From Microcystis aeruginosa LEGE 91341 (GTDB lineage Bacteria; Cyanobacteriota; Cyanobacteriia; Cyanobacteriales; Microcystaceae): 64,000 nt of DNA. Below are positions 8,403-18,267 of this stretch, piece after piece. The stretch is taken from contig NZ_JADEXY010000003.1 of NCBI RefSeq assembly GCF_015206885.1, forward strand, positions 1-64,000. The letters are read 5' to 3'. Below the pieces are notes generated by a model. It was not told where the DNA came from. It searched no databases and saw nothing but the letters and a program-made list of their open reading frames with translations. Each line of letters begins with the position of its first letter. Position 1 is the stretch's first letter. A program made the translations under genes and the position numbers.

Positions 8403-9284
8403 ATGTTTGGCTTTTTAAACCTCAATAAACCCCCCGATTGGACTTCTCACGATTGCGTGGCCAAAGTCCGCAAAATTCTTAAGACAAAACGAGTCGGCCA
8501 TGGCGGAACTTTAGATCCTATGGCTACGGGAGTTTTACCGATCGCCGTCGGGGCTGCCACCCGATTACTGCCTTATTTACCCGAAAATAAGGCTTATCGG
8601 GCAAAAATCCAGTTAGGACTCAGCACCGATACCGATGATATTACGGGAAAAGCGATCGCTACTTGTCCCTGTGGCGATTTAACTTTAGAGGCAGTTAAGC
8701 CCCATTTAGCGGAATTTATTGGCAATATTGCCCAGATTCCGCCGATGTATAGTGCTATTCACAAGGATGGTCGCCGTCTCTACGAATTGGCTCGCAAAGG
8801 GGAAATAATCGCAGTGGAGCCTCGTCAGGTCAAAATTGACCAAATTACGGTTTTAGGCTGGTTAGAGGGGGATTTTCCGCAAATAGAGCTAGATATTCAC
8901 TGTGGATCGGGGACTTATATTCGTTCCCTGGCCAGAGATCTGGGCCAGGTGTTAGCGGTGGGTGGCACTTTAGCCGGTTTAACTCGCACGGAAAGCTGTG
9001 GTTTTCAATTAGCTGATAGTATTAATCTGGAAGCTTTAATGGCTAATTCCGAGGGTTTAATTTCGCCTCGCATTGCCTTGGCACATCTAGACTGGATTTC
9101 TTTCACGTCAGAGAGGGTTATCGATTGGTTTCACGGCAGAAAAATTAATCTCACCGATACAAATGTTATAATCGGTTCTTTGGTTGCTGTGGAGTCTTTA
9201 GAAGCTCAATTTCTCGGCATTGGTGAGATAGTTGTCGCAGAAGATGAATACTATCTACAGCCTAAAATAGTTATTCAGCAATAG
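8403..9284 (+). CDS. truB: tRNA pseudouridine(55) synthase TruB
   Basis: Isomerises U55 of the T-loop of tRNAs to pseudouridine. The N-terminus GFLNLNKPPDWTSHD and the catalytic motif HGGTLDPMATGVLP (Asp38) are intact, followed by YRAKIQLGLSTDTDD, PPMYSAIHKDGRRLYELARKG and the C-terminal CGSGTYIRSLARDLG motif. 293 residues is usual for the bacterial long form with a C-terminal extension. The start ATG is embedded at the end of an AATTCATA repeat run. Confidence 0.96.
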   Translation: MFGFLNLNKPPDWTSHDCVAKVRKILKTKRVGHGGTLDPMATGVLPIAVGAATRLLPYLPENKAYRAKIQLGLSTDTDDITGKAIATCPCGDLTLEAVKPHLAEFIGNIAQIPPMYSAIHKDGRRLYELARKGEIIAVEPRQVKIDQITVLGWLEGDFPQIELDIHCGSGTYIRSLARDLGQVLAVGGTLAGLTRTESCGFQLADSINLEALMANSEGLISPRIALAHLDWISFTSERVIDWFHGRKINLTDTNVIIGSLVAVESLEAQFLGIGEIVVAEDEYYLQPKIVIQQ

Positions 9285-9405
9285 GGTTAATAATTAGGGT
9301 CTGCTGAAAAAGTTTTTCGTGGGGACAGGGTGTGGGGTGTGGGGAGAATAAATAAAATAATCTCCTATCTCCTGACGACCGGCTACTGACTCCTGACTCC
9401 TAACC
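9285..9405. other. Repeat-derived intergenic segment
   Basis: Begins with TAGGGTTAATAATTAGGGT (also near 3068), continues with a CTGCTGAAAAAGTTTTT motif that matches the reversed right end of the 13201-13439 element, and ends with the tandem heptamer CTGACTCCTGACTCCTAACCC, which also occurs at 13374-13407. It is a composite of Microcystis-type repeat fragments. Confidence 0.5.
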
Positions 9406-9678
9406 CTAACAACAGTTTTTGATTTTTACAAGAGGTCTAGTATAAACCCACTGATTATGATTTTTTCTGGCCACGATTTTTTTAGAAGCGACCAAAGATT
9501 TTAGACAAAGATTGAGCATAGAAACGGGACGATTTAAGCGTTGGCTCAATTCTTGAACTGTGATTCCTTGGGGATAAAATTGCATAAGTTCAAAAATTTG
9601 TGCGCTAGTATTTAATCCTTTTGTCGGACTAATAATCTTGATAGCCAAGGCTAGTAATCGGGAGAAACGACAGACCAT
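9406..9678 (-). CDS. Small winged-helix-like hypothetical protein (90 aa)
   Basis: 90 residues with a plausible helix-turn-helix: AQIFELMQFYPQGITVQELSQRLNRP followed by SMLNLCLKSLVASKKIVARK and a short wing-like end. This pattern resembles MarR/IclR-type winged helices that sense or bind DNA, without an added ligand domain. I do not recognise a named family. It is likely a small DNA-binding regulator (inference). It is isolated, transcribed opposite to truB. Confidence 0.5.
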   Translation of the reverse strand: MVCRFSRLLALAIKIISPTKGLNTSAQIFELMQFYPQGITVQELSQRLNRPVSMLNLCLKSLVASKKIVARKNHNQWVYTRPLVKIKNCC

Positions 9679-9778
9679 TAGACCCTTGTTTGTCGCTGCT
9701 TTGTTCCGCTCGATCTAGCCTTTTTTCGAGAATTTATCAGGGCTTAAAGTGTTAATAAAACCCTGACGAAAATCGAGA

Positions 9779-10825
9779 TTAATTTGTTCCCATAATCTCT
9801 TGAATAGCAGATAAAAGACGATCAATCTCCCCATCAGTGCCGATGGAAATCCGCACATAATTCTGAATGCGAGGATGTTTAAAGTATCGCACTAATATCT
9901 GACGCTCTTTCAGTTGATTATATAACTCACTGGCACTAATGTGCGGGGGAGAAGCGAGGATAAAATTAGCTTCCGAGTCAAAGACAATAAATCCCAAATC
10001 GCGCAAAGAAGTAATTAAACGGCTGCGGGTTTGACGGACTTTTTGCCAAACTTGCTCAAAATAATTATGGTGTTTTAAAGCTGCTGTGGCTAAAGTTTGA
10101 GCGATGCGATCTAAATTATAGGAATCACGCACCTTATCCATCTGTTCGATAATTGCCCTCGAAGCAAAACCGAAACCGACTCTTAACCCCGCTAAACTAT
10201 AACTTTTCGACATGGTACGACTAATGATGACATTATCGTAACGGGAGAGAAAATCGAGATGATTGTCATCACTAAAATCCACATAAGCTTCATCAATTAA
10301 TACCACTCCCGACGCATTAGCACAGGTTGCCTCTAAATAGTCGCGCTCAAGATGTTTACCGAGGGGAGGATTAGGAGAAGCGAGAAAAATTAATTTCGCT
10401 TCTGGACAAATAATCGGTCCTGCTAATTCAAATTGATCATTAGTGGGAAATTCGATAATATTTGCCCCGTGTACCCGGGCAATTGTCTCGTAAAGGGAAT
10501 AGGTTAAATCCAAAAAAGCGACGCTTTCGCCGGGGTTAACAAAGGTACGCAGGGCGATATTAAGGATATCATCAGACCCATTACCCGCGATTATCTGATC
10601 AGCTGCTATGCCGTATAATTCCGCCGCCGTTTGCCGTAACTCTTTGGAGATAGGATCGGGATAGAGTCGGACTTTCTCTAATTGCTCTTGCAGGTGGGCA
10701 AAAATTTCCGCCGGTGGGGGATAGGGGTTCTCATTGGTGTTAAGTTTGGTAAATCCCGCAGTTTGGGGCTGTTCTCCCGGAGTGTAAGCGGGGGTTTGAC
10801 GAACACAATCGCGTGTAGGTAGCAT
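9779..10825 (-). CDS. hisC: Histidinol-phosphate aminotransferase
   Basis: A PLP-dependent class I/II aminotransferase of the histidine pathway, converting imidazole acetol phosphate to histidinol phosphate. Motifs seen: KLNTNENPYPPP, the substrate-binding LASPNPPLG, DEAYVDF, the PLP-lysine segment SRTMSKSYSLAGLRVGF and the C-terminal YVRISIGT. The longest frame starts at 10897 and adds 24 basic residues of no family character; the ATG at 10825 (MLPTRDCVRQ), with a GAGAG upstream, gives 348 residues and is preferred. It lies 91 bp downstream of ispG on the same strand. Confidence 0.92.
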   Translation of the reverse strand: MLPTRDCVRQTPAYTPGEQPQTAGFTKLNTNENPYPPPAEIFAHLQEQLEKVRLYPDPISKELRQTAAELYGIAADQIIAGNGSDDILNIALRTFVNPGESVAFLDLTYSLYETIARVHGANIIEFPTNDQFELAGPIICPEAKLIFLASPNPPLGKHLERDYLEATCANASGVVLIDEAYVDFSDDNHLDFLSRYDNVIISRTMSKSYSLAGLRVGFGFASRAIIEQMDKVRDSYNLDRIAQTLATAALKHHNYFEQVWQKVRQTRSRLITSLRDLGFIVFDSEANFILASPPHISASELYNQLKERQILVRYFKHPRIQNYVRISIGTDGEIDRLLSAIQEIMGTN

Positions 10826-10916
10826 GAACTCTCTGGGGCGGCAATTTCTAGCAAGCTTTTTATTATAGCTGATTATCAGGGGTCGAATAGATGTCAACCC
10901 CTACCGGTAAAACTAA

Positions 10917-12137
10917 TTAAGGTTCTACCCAACGGCCATCGGCTTTAATTAAATTAATCAACTCGCTTACACCTTCACTTTCGGGGACCCGTTTAATTTC
11001 CTCGCGACCGCGATAAAGGGCAATATAACCGGCCTGTTTGCCTACATAACCATAGTCTGCGTCGGCCATTTCTCCCGGTCCATTGACAATACAACCCATA
11101 ACGGCGATATCGAGTCCGGTGAGGTGTTGAGTCGCTCCACGCACTTGCTGGAGGACATCTTCTAAATTAAAAAGAGTGCGACCACAGGAAGGACAGGCAA
11201 CATATTCGACCATGGTTTTCCGCAGTCCCAGAGCCTGGAGAATACTGTAACAGACGGGAATTTCCTTTTCGGGAGCTTCCGTCAGAGAAACGCGAATCGT
11301 ATCACCAATACCGTCCGCTAAGAGAGTGGCAATCCCGGCAGTGGATTTAATTCGTCCGTATTCCCCATCTCCTGCCTCAGTAACCCCCAAATGTAGGGGA
11401 TAATCCATACCTAACTCGTCCATGCGCTTAACCATAAGACGATAGGCGGCCACCATCACTGGCACGCGGGAAGCTTTCAGGGAAATGACCAGATTGCGAA
11501 AATCGAGGGATTCGCAGATGCGGATAAATTCTAAAGCCGACTGTACCATTCCTTCGGGGGTGTCGCCGTAGGTAAAGAGCATTCTTTCGGCCAGAGAACC
11601 GTGGTTAACGCCGATTCGCATCGCTTTATCTTGATCTCGCAGGGAAATCACCAAGGGTTTCAGGGTTTCGGCAATTTTTTCGCCAATTTCATCAAATTCT
11701 GCTTGACTATACTCGCTGCGGTCGGCTTTCGGTTTCTCGAAAACGTACAAACCGGGGTTAATCCGCACTTTATCGACGTGTTTGGCCACTTCTAGGGCGA
11801 TTTTCATGCCGTTGTGATGCACATCGGCTACTAACGGCACGGGTTGATAGGTGGCGAGCAGTTTTTCCCTAATTTTAGCCAAGGCGGTGGCGTGGGCCAG
11901 ACTCGGCACGGTGACGCGGACAATTTCACAGCCGATTTCATGGAGGCGACGGATACCGGCCACGGAACCATCTATATCAAGGGTATCCTCGTTAATCATC
12001 GACTGCACGACTACGGGATAACCACCACCAATGGTAACGCTACCTACCCGGACGGGACGGGTTTTGCGTCGGTGAATCGTGGTGTCGAATTCGGAGGCAG
12101 TTGCGGGGGGGTTGAACGTCGATTCCAAGGTTTGCAT
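10917..12137 (-). CDS. ispG: 4-hydroxy-3-methylbut-2-enyl diphosphate synthase IspG (GcpE)
   Basis: The penultimate enzyme of the MEP isoprenoid pathway, a [4Fe-4S] reductive dehydratase, ferredoxin-dependent in cyanobacteria. It shows [22 protein letters not shown], the barrel motif [29 protein letters not shown], and the cluster cysteines in ACPSCGRT and GCIVNGPGE. The frame can begin at a GTG at 12158, but the ATG at 12137 (MQTLESTFN) is the more likely start, giving 406 residues. It is followed by hisC on the same strand and preceded 34 bp upstream by a co-directional hydrolase gene. Confidence 0.96.
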   Translation of the reverse strand: MQTLESTFNPPATASEFDTTIHRRKTRPVRVGSVTIGGGYPVVVQSMINEDTLDIDGSVAGIRRLHEIGCEIVRVTVPSLAHATALAKIREKLLATYQPVPLVADVHHNGMKIALEVAKHVDKVRINPGLYVFEKPKADRSEYSQAEFDEIGEKIAETLKPLVISLRDQDKAMRIGVNHGSLAERMLFTYGDTPEGMVQSALEFIRICESLDFRNLVISLKASRVPVMVAAYRLMVKRMDELGMDYPLHLGVTEAGDGEYGRIKSTAGIATLLADGIGDTIRVSLTEAPEKEIPVCYSILQALGLRKTMVEYVACPSCGRTLFNLEDVLQQVRGATQHLTGLDIAVMGCIVNGPGEMADADYGYVGKQAGYIALYRGREEIKRVPESEGVSELINLIKADGRWVEP

Positions 12138-12171
12138 AGGACTATCACCAACAATCACTCTCCCTATTCTC

Positions 12172-13086
12172 TCAAAGAACAGGAACAGATTCTAGCCACT
12201 CTAATAAAATTGGGTTAAAACGGTCAGGACATTCATCCTGTAAACAATGACCGGCCCAGTCAAATTCTACATATTGAATCCTAGGATTAAGGGAGACAAA
12301 ACCCTGAGCTAACTGGACGGGAACCATGCGATCTTGTTTGCCCCAACACAATAAAATCGGGATTTCTAAGCGTGGTAAAATTAACTTTGCTGGTGGACAA
12401 TATTCGGGATGATTAACAGCTTGTGCCAGGGAAATAAAGGACTCCGCTGCCCCCTCATCTAGGGTTGGGGCGGCGATAATTTGTACTAATTCGTCGCTAA
12501 CGGCTTTCTTGTCTTCGTAGGCGATTGCTGTCCATTTTTTCAAGACTTGCGGACGACGCAGATAGTAAAAAATCGGTTTTAATAGCCAAGGGGAAGTGAA
12601 AAAGTTTTCGATGGGAGTGACGATATTTAATAACCAATCGGCGATCATTTCCCGCCGGCGACTGACATCGGGTAAACTGAGCATAACTAATCCGGCTACC
12701 ATTTCTGGGTATTTACCCCCCAGGGCCATACTAACTAAAGAACCGATCGAATTTCCCACTAATACCACCGGTCTATTGATAAAAGTTTGCCAGAAATCGT
12801 GTATTTGTTCCACCCAGAGATTAACGGTATAGGGAACCTGTACTTTACGCGAACCACCGAATCCTAATAAATCTACCGCGTAAACTCGATGATTTTGGCT
12901 GAGGATAGGAATATTATGGCGCCAATGTTCGATCGCCGCTCCAAATCCGTGCAGTAAAATTAAAGGGGGATTATCGGCATCTTGGGGGTTTTTTGCCGGC
13001 ATAAAACTATAACGAATTTGCCAACCGCGCCACACCCAATCCCGTTGATAACCGATACGTTCTGTCCAAGTTGGTGAAGTCGTCAC
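12172..13086 (-). CDS. Alpha/beta fold hydrolase
   Basis: 304 residues with the complete alpha/beta-hydrolase layout: oxyanion-region [10 protein letters not shown], the nucleophile elbow GNSIGS (serine near residue 114), a lid-like insert, an acid in [10 protein letters not shown] and the terminal histidine in WAGHCLQDE. The substrate cannot be deduced; cyanobacterial relatives include esterases and putative pigment- or lipid-processing hydrolases. It starts with GTG at 13086. It lies directly upstream of ispG in the same direction, so it may be the first gene of a hydrolase-ispG-hisC transcript. Confidence 0.85.
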   Translation of the reverse strand: MTTSPTWTERIGYQRDWVWRGWQIRYSFMPAKNPQDADNPPLILLHGFGAAIEHWRHNIPILSQNHRVYAVDLLGFGGSRKVQVPYTVNLWVEQIHDFWQTFINRPVVLVGNSIGSLVSMALGGKYPEMVAGLVMLSLPDVSRRREMIADWLLNIVTPIENFFTSPWLLKPIFYYLRRPQVLKKWTAIAYEDKKAVSDELVQIIAAPTLDEGAAESFISLAQAVNHPEYCPPAKLILPRLEIPILLCWGKQDRMVPVQLAQGFVSLNPRIQYVEFDWAGHCLQDECPDRFNPILLEWLESVPVL

Positions 13087-13525
13087 TTAAGTCAAACAAT
13101 TAAGAGGTTTTCAGGAAATATCACTCTAGTTTTATTATACGGGTTTCCCCCTGCCTAACCCACAACCGAATAACATTTTTGTACTACTTTTTCCAAATAT
13201 ATTTAGGTCTTGCTGAATAATGGTAAAACCCTTTTAAAATAAGGCTTTTGACCTGCTAAAATTCGATGTTAGTGCTGCGAAAATAGGATTAAGACCTTCA
13301 AAAACCTTGTATTATCCTTATTTAAGTACACAAACTGGTACAAAAAAAAGAGGACAACAAAGCCTGAAACGACTGGCTACTGACTCCTGACTCCTGACTC
13401 CTAACCCCACCAACAAACTTTTTCAGCAGCCCCTATTTAAATCTAGGGTTGATCTAGCCTATGCTAAAAAGAGGGGGATTAAAATCGCTCCTAGACTTTA
13501 ATTGCAAATTTAGGATACTGCACAG
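13087..13525. other. Intergenic region between divergent genes, repeat-rich
   Basis: About 440 bp between the divergent hydrolase and TIGR04376 genes. It must hold both promoters. Most of it (13201-13439) is an element with imperfect terminal inverted repeats, listed separately. The segment 13440-13525 carries the leader of the downstream gene. No ORF of protein-like composition is present. Confidence 0.5.
13201..13439. mobile_element. MITE-like element with imperfect terminal inverted repeats
   Basis: The left end ATTTAGGTCTTGCTGAATAA (13201-13220) pairs with the reverse complement of the right end, AAATAGGGGCTGCTGAAAAA, at 14 of 20 positions. The interior is non-coding and includes the tandem CTGACTCCTGACTCCTGACTCCTAAC (13380-13405). 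Relatives of the right end occur near 9296. It could be a non-autonomous derivative of an insertion sequence, but the inverted repeat is imperfect and no target duplication was established. Confidence 0.4.
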
Positions 13526-14095
13526 ATGGGCAATCTATTTGATGATGTTAGTCGCTTTCTTGAAACCCAACTGGAAGAATTTCTCAAAAGTCATCCCCAA
13601 TTAGAATTACAGGCGCTGGTGGAACAACTGCGCGAACAGGAGCGCGATACTGCTAAACTGATTAGCGCCCTAGAAAATGAGCGTCAACGTCTCGAACAGC
13701 AAATTTTGGCCACTGCCCAAGATATCCAAACTTGGCACGCTAGAATTGATAAGGCTAAGGCCGCTGGACGGCAGGACTTGGTTAAGGCTGCCAGTGAACG
13801 CGAGGCGGCTCTATTTCGTCAGGGTAATCAACTTTGGGGACGGATGGAAGGAGTGAAAAAACGTCTGACTCAATCCCAAGAGTTACTGCAACAAGTCCAA
13901 CAACGTCGTCAGGAAGTGCAAATTAAAGCCGAAAAAGCCCCCAAAAATCAGTCCCGTGACTGGGAAACCAGTTTTTGGGATCAACCCCAAGAATCGGACT
14001 ATCAGCGCTCGAACTACGATAATCTCGATCTAAAATTTAAAGAATGGGAAATGGAAGAAGAATTGAAAAAATTAAAGCGAGAAATAGGACGATAA
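13526..14095 (+). CDS. TIGR04376 family coiled-coil protein
   Basis: 189 residues, almost wholly helical and rich in Glu, Gln and Arg, starting MGNLFDDVSRFLETQLEEFLKSHPQLEL. This start and the long coiled coil (residues 20-145) are characteristic of the cyanobacterial family TIGR04376. The C-terminus SFWDQPQ...LKFKEWEMEEELKKLKREIGR is also a family hallmark. Function unknown; no membrane segment. The ATG at 13526 is the only sensible start. Confidence 0.8.
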   Translation: MGNLFDDVSRFLETQLEEFLKSHPQLELQALVEQLREQERDTAKLISALENERQRLEQQILATAQDIQTWHARIDKAKAAGRQDLVKAASEREAALFRQGNQLWGRMEGVKKRLTQSQELLQQVQQRRQEVQIKAEKAPKNQSRDWETSFWDQPQESDYQRSNYDNLDLKFKEWEMEEELKKLKREIGR

Positions 14096-14106
14096 TTACT
14101 GTTATT

Positions 14107-14232
14107 AGGGGAAGTAGGGAAGTGGGGAAGTGGGGAAGTGGGAGAATTTCAACTAAAACCCTAAAACCCTAAAACCCTAAAACCCTAAAACCCAAAACCT
14201 AAAACCTAAAACCTAAAACCCAAAACCTAAAA
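14107..14232. repeat. Composite G-rich / CCCTAAAA tandem repeat
   Basis: A run of GGGGAAGT units (14107-14140) is followed by GGAGAATTTCAACTAAAA and then about nine CCCTAAAA or CCTAAAA units to 14232. The same composite arrangement occurs at 20049-20112. It lies between the TIGR04376 gene and lysS. Both halves have runs of three or four G on one strand and could form G-quadruplexes. Confidence 0.8.
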
Positions 14233-14262
14233 ATTCCCCAGAATTGTTCCTCTTAGAAAACG

Positions 14263-15984
14263 ATGGCATCTCAAGCACAAAATCCTGAAAATCAACCCTC
14301 CTCTACCCTCGAAGAAATCCGGGCTGCTCGTTTAGAAAAAGTGGCAGGATTGCAAAAAGCTGGCTTAAATCCCTACGCTTACCAATGGAAATCTACCGCT
14401 CACGCTCAACAATTACAAGAGCAGTACGCCGACTTAGCACCGGGGGAAGAAATTAGCACAGAAGTAGCCATTGCTGGTCGGATTATTGCCCGAAGAATTA
14501 TGGGTAAACTAGCCTTTTTTAACCTGCAAGATGAAACGGGAACGATTCAATTATACCTCGATAAAAAACGCATTAGTGAAACTATGGCCGCCGTGCCGAA
14601 TGCCTTTAACACGGTGATTAAACTAACCGATACAGGCGATATTTTAGGGGCAAAAGGGACGATTAAACGCACAGAACGCGGCGAATTATCTATCTATGTA
14701 AACCAGTACGAAATTCTCACTAAATCCCTCTTACCTCTTCCAGATAAATGGCACGGTTTAACCGATGTAGAAAAACGTTATCGACAAAGATATGTGGATT
14801 TAATTGTTAATCCCGAAGTGCGACAAACTTTTCGCCGTCGCGCCCAAATTACTGCTTCTATTCGGAGATATTTGGATCAACAAAACTTTATTGAAATTGA
14901 AACTCCCGTGCTACAAAGTGAAGCCGGAGGAGCCGATGCTAGACCGTTTATCACCTATCATAATACGCTGGAGATGGAGTTATATCTCCGCATTGCCACC
15001 GAATTACATCTAAAAAGATTAATAGTCGGTGGTTTTGAAAAAGTCTTCGAGTTAGGCCGAATTTTTCGTAATGAAGGGGTTTCTACTAAACATAACCCTG
15101 AGTTTACTTCCATCGAAATCTATCAAGCCTACGCTGATTATTATGACATGATGGAGTTAACCGAAAACATTATTGTTAATGCTGCACAAGATGTTTTAGG
15201 TACGCTGAAAATCACCTATCAAGACAGGGAAATTGACCTAACTCCTCCTTGGCGACGAGTGACTATGCACGAATTAGTCCAAGAAATAACTGGGGTTGAC
15301 TTGAATAGTTTTGAGGATTTCGAGTCGGCTCGTATTGCCGCAGAAAATGCCGGCATTGGCGTTCCAGAGGACTGTAAAACCATCGGTAAGCTCTTAAATG
15401 AAGCTTTTGAACAAAAAGTCGAAGAAACCCTAATACAGCCCACTTTTGTGCTAGATTTTCCCGTGGAAATTTCCCCTTTAGCTAAACCCCATCGCTCAAA
15501 AACTGACCTCGTAGAAAGATTTGAATTATATGTGGTTGGACGGGAATTGGCTAATAGTTTTTCTGAGTTAACCGATCCCATCGATCAACGGCAAAGATTG
15601 GAAGCACAGGCACTCAAAAAAGCGGCTGGAGATTTGGAAGCGCAGGGAGTTGATGAGGACTTTTTAACCGCTTTAGAATACGGAATGCCTCCCACGGGAG
15701 GCTTAGGAATTGGCATCGATCGCCTGATCATGTTATTAACCGATTCTGCCAGTATTCGCGATGTGATTGCTTTCCCCTTATTAAAAAGTCAAAGTACAGC
15801 GATTAAATCTTTTGACTACGATGAGGACAAAAAAATTCTGAAAGTGGAATTTAATCACGGTGGTATCTATCTTTATCATGATCTACCTTTGGCAGTATAT
15901 AAAGATTTTCAGTCTGCACCATCGAAAGGACAGTTTTTTGTCGGACAGATTCGCGATAAATACAGTTTTGACAAGGAATTGTAA
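14263..15984 (+). CDS. lysS: Lysyl-tRNA synthetase (class II) with C-terminal KTSC domain
   Basis: Charges tRNA-Lys. Residues ~60-160 form the OB-fold anticodon-binding domain ([22 protein letters not shown]). The class II catalytic core follows, with motif 2 [21 protein letters not shown] and motif 3 [15 protein letters not shown]. After RDVIAFPLL, where typical bacterial LysRS ends, there is an extra ~65 residues ([42 protein letters not shown]) matching the KTSC domain with its central YxY motif. The total of 573 residues is longer than the common ~500. The role of the extra domain is unknown. Confidence 0.96.
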   Translation: MASQAQNPENQPSSTLEEIRAARLEKVAGLQKAGLNPYAYQWKSTAHAQQLQEQYADLAPGEEISTEVAIAGRIIARRIMGKLAFFNLQDETGTIQLYLDKKRISETMAAVPNAFNTVIKLTDTGDILGAKGTIKRTERGELSIYVNQYEILTKSLLPLPDKWHGLTDVEKRYRQRYVDLIVNPEVRQTFRRRAQITASIRRYLDQQNFIEIETPVLQSEAGGADARPFITYHNTLEMELYLRIATELHLKRLIVGGFEKVFELGRIFRNEGVSTKHNPEFTSIEIYQAYADYYDMMELTENIIVNAAQDVLGTLKITYQDREIDLTPPWRRVTMHELVQEITGVDLNSFEDFESARIAAENAGIGVPEDCKTIGKLLNEAFEQKVEETLIQPTFVLDFPVEISPLAKPHRSKTDLVERFELYVVGRELANSFSELTDPIDQRQRLEAQALKKAAGDLEAQGVDEDFLTALEYGMPPTGGLGIGIDRLIMLLTDSASIRDVIAFPLLKSQSTAIKSFDYDEDKKILKVEFNHGGIYLYHDLPLAVYKDFQSAPSKGQFFVGQIRDKYSFDKEL

Positions 15985-16003
15985 AAGTTAGTGTCACTTC
16001 AGT

Positions 16004-16124
16004 TATCAGTTATCAGTTATAATTCATAATTCATAATTCATAATTCATAATTCATAATTCACAATTCACAATTCATAATTCATAATTCATAATTCATAAT
16101 TCATAATTTATAATTCATAATTCA
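16004..16124. repeat. AATTCATA octamer tandem array
   Basis: About fourteen near-identical units of AATTCATA (some AATTCACA or AATTTATA), preceded by TTATCAGTTATCAGTTAT. The array lies between the convergent lysS and DUF3685 genes, and its last bases overlap the TGA stop codon of the DUF3685 gene (16122-16124). No spacers of unique sequence are present, so it is not a CRISPR. Confidence 0.85.
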
Positions 16125-17768
16125 TGATCCCTTTTTACCTTTGACTTCCTGCCAAGTATTACCGACTCCCTGTAAAACCCCGCGAATTACTAAACCAATA
16201 CCCCTACCGATAACTTGGATAAGAATATAGACTACTCCCTTACCCACCACCCGAAAAAAAGCGCGTAAACGAGGAGATAAAGAGTCTCTTAATTCTAAGG
16301 CGATCGAAGCTAACCAGGGTATGCCTGTTAAACTGTTTAATTCTTCCTGTCGGGGGGAATAAATGGCTAGAGATTGGATTTCTCCATCGCTATAGTGAAA
16401 TAATTGATATTGACTTTCAAAGATATCTTTAGGTTCTTGCCAATATTGTTGCCGTCGGTATTTCCAAGATAATTCATTGCGGATTTTAGCTAATTTTCTG
16501 GCGATGAGAAATTCTGACCGGTAAAGTTTTTGTTTGATTCTTTCCGATTCCGAGAAGTTATTGAGAATAATTACCGTTACTGCATTGGCAATATTATGAA
16601 TGAGATTTTGCAGGAGAATTTCGGCTCTGGCGATGGTTTCAGGAGCATTCGCTCGGTATTCTACTCCGTCAATAGTTAAACTATTTTCGTACACTAAATA
16701 GGAAAATAAGTCAAGAGTAAAAGGAATTTTATTGAGGATTTCTGTTTGAATTGCCTCTCTTTCTTCCCGAATAATTTCGTTAAGTCTGCCTTTACTAATT
16801 TCGTCATAAACCGAGGCATTAATTTCTAAAAATTTACGGGTCACTTTCTCCCAGATATCGTAAATAATCAGATTTAAGCGACCAGTTAATTCCCCTCGGC
16901 TAATCTGTAAATATCTCATCTCATCGACATTTTTACGAATTTCATCGAGAACTAAATACAATAATTCCCGTTGCCGATTATCCTGTAAAACATCAATTTC
17001 AAAACTGATCTTGGTTCTATTAATTAAAGGGGAGCGAATGACTGCTAAAGTGGACTCAAAAACCGCCGAAACACAGAGGGGACGCTCGCGGCTTAAAATT
17101 GGTAATTCTCGATCGATATTGTTAATTATTACCGGGGGTGTGACTGAAGCTGAATTGTAATAGCTACCTTCCAGGGGAATTAGTTTTCTCACTAACCATA
17201 GAGCTGCTAAAAGTTCTCGTTTTCTTCCCTGCCAATAAAAGCGATCAAAGCCGGATAAAGACTGTTGATTGAGATGGAGATCAATTAAATGTAATTCACT
17301 TTCGATGCGATTTAATCCCGTTTTGCCAGCACTGATTAACCAATGGCTAGGAGCTAAACTTGCACGGGTAGCAATGGTGAGAGGAGAAGGGACAACATCG
17401 TGGGATTCATCCCGGTAAATCTGACCTAAAATAGTGATAAATTGCTCTAGGTTTGTGCCTTTGGGAATATAACCGGCGATGCCTAATTCCCTGGCGATAA
17501 GTTGCTGTCGGGAGTCGAGAGGAAAGGTTAATAGAACAATTTTACTTTCCGGATAGCGAGAGTGGAGAATTTCACAGTGAGACCAATCAAAGAGAGGATC
17601 AATAATAATAATTTCGGGGGCAGGATTAAGAGTCAAGGCGAAAATTGTTTCTAAATCCCCTTCGGTGACGATACTAATATTTTCTATCTGCGACAAAGCC
17701 TGCACCAGACCCAAGCGGAAAATCGGGTCATTATCGATGATAATTAGGGTGAGAGGGCGATCGATCAC
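16122..17768 (-). CDS. DUF3685 protein with N-terminal receiver-like domain
   Basis: 548 residues starting with GTG. Residues 1-120 look like a response-regulator receiver (LTLIIIDNDPIFRLGLVQAL, EIIIIDPLFDWSH with an aspartate at the phosphorylation position, GYIPKGTNLEQF). The rest is a helical cyanobacterial domain, DUF3685, ending in a glycine- and valine-rich hydrophobic stretch (VVGKGVVYILIQVIGRGIGLVIRGVLQGVGNTW). The receiver lacks the usual MP after the aspartate, so phosphorylation is uncertain. It lies 58 bp downstream of a Fur-family gene on the same strand. The stop codon overlaps an AATTCATA array. Confidence 0.75.
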   Translation of the reverse strand: MIDRPLTLIIIDNDPIFRLGLVQALSQIENISIVTEGDLETIFALTLNPAPEIIIIDPLFDWSHCEILHSRYPESKIVLLTFPLDSRQQLIARELGIAGYIPKGTNLEQFITILGQIYRDESHDVVPSPLTIATRASLAPSHWLISAGKTGLNRIESELHLIDLHLNQQSLSGFDRFYWQGRKRELLAALWLVRKLIPLEGSYYNSASVTPPVIINNIDRELPILSRERPLCVSAVFESTLAVIRSPLINRTKISFEIDVLQDNRQRELLYLVLDEIRKNVDEMRYLQISRGELTGRLNLIIYDIWEKVTRKFLEINASVYDEISKGRLNEIIREEREAIQTEILNKIPFTLDLFSYLVYENSLTIDGVEYRANAPETIARAEILLQNLIHNIANAVTVIILNNFSESERIKQKLYRSEFLIARKLAKIRNELSWKYRRQQYWQEPKDIFESQYQLFHYSDGEIQSLAIYSPRQEELNSLTGIPWLASIALELRDSLSPRLRAFFRVVGKGVVYILIQVIGRGIGLVIRGVLQGVGNTWQEVKGKKGS

Positions 17769-17826
17769 AAGAGTTGCAGCCTGTCAACGGATACTATTCA
17801 CAGGGTCGATTATACAGTTATCTGGC

Positions 17827-18267
17827 TCATTTGTTTTGTTTATAGCCATAGAAATCGATGCGATAATCGGTAATTTTTACCCCCGTCGATGCCTCGACCT
17901 GTTTAATTAATTCCGGGGGAAGTTGGATATGCACATCGATGATTTCTTGACTGTCGAGACAATTGATGTGACTGTGGGAATCGCTGATGTTACCGTAGAG
18001 TCTGCCGTCCCAGCGTTCCACAGATTCGATAATGCCTTGACCCGATAGAGCCTCTAGGTTTTGGTACACTGAGGTATGACCGATGTTTTTTCCTTGTAGA
18101 TTGAGACGATCATAAATTTCTCGCGCTGATAGGTGTTCCTGCGCTTGCCACAGCAATTCTAAAATATAGCGACGCTGACGACTAACCCGCATTCCTAAAG
18201 TTTGACACCTTTCGATCGCATCTTCTAAACACCGGATCGGTTTTTGTTTTACCTCCAAATTGTCCAT
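17827..18267 (-). CDS. Fur/PerR-family transcriptional regulator
   Basis: 146 residues with the winged-helix DNA-binding part (MRVSRQRRYILELLWQAQEHLSAREIYDRL ... GHTSVYQNLEALSGQGIIE) and a dimerisation domain containing the metal-ligand-like DSHSHINC and ending VKITDYRIDFYGY. No CxxC zinc-structural pairs are visible, unlike classical Fur and Zur. From memory this resembles the cyanobacterial FurC/PerR-type protein, but the subtype is a tentative call. The likely role is metal- or peroxide-responsive repression. It may be cotranscribed with the DUF3685 gene downstream. Confidence 0.85.
   Translation of the reverse strand: MDNLEVKQKPIRCLEDAIERCQTLGMRVSRQRRYILELLWQAQEHLSAREIYDRLNLQGKNIGHTSVYQNLEALSGQGIIESVERWDGRLYGNISDSHSHINCLDSQEIIDVHIQLPPELIKQVEASTGVKITDYRIDFYGYKQNK

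Noticed and set aside
11601-12218. Plus-strand frames over ispG
   Set aside because: Shadows of the conserved ispG coding strand.
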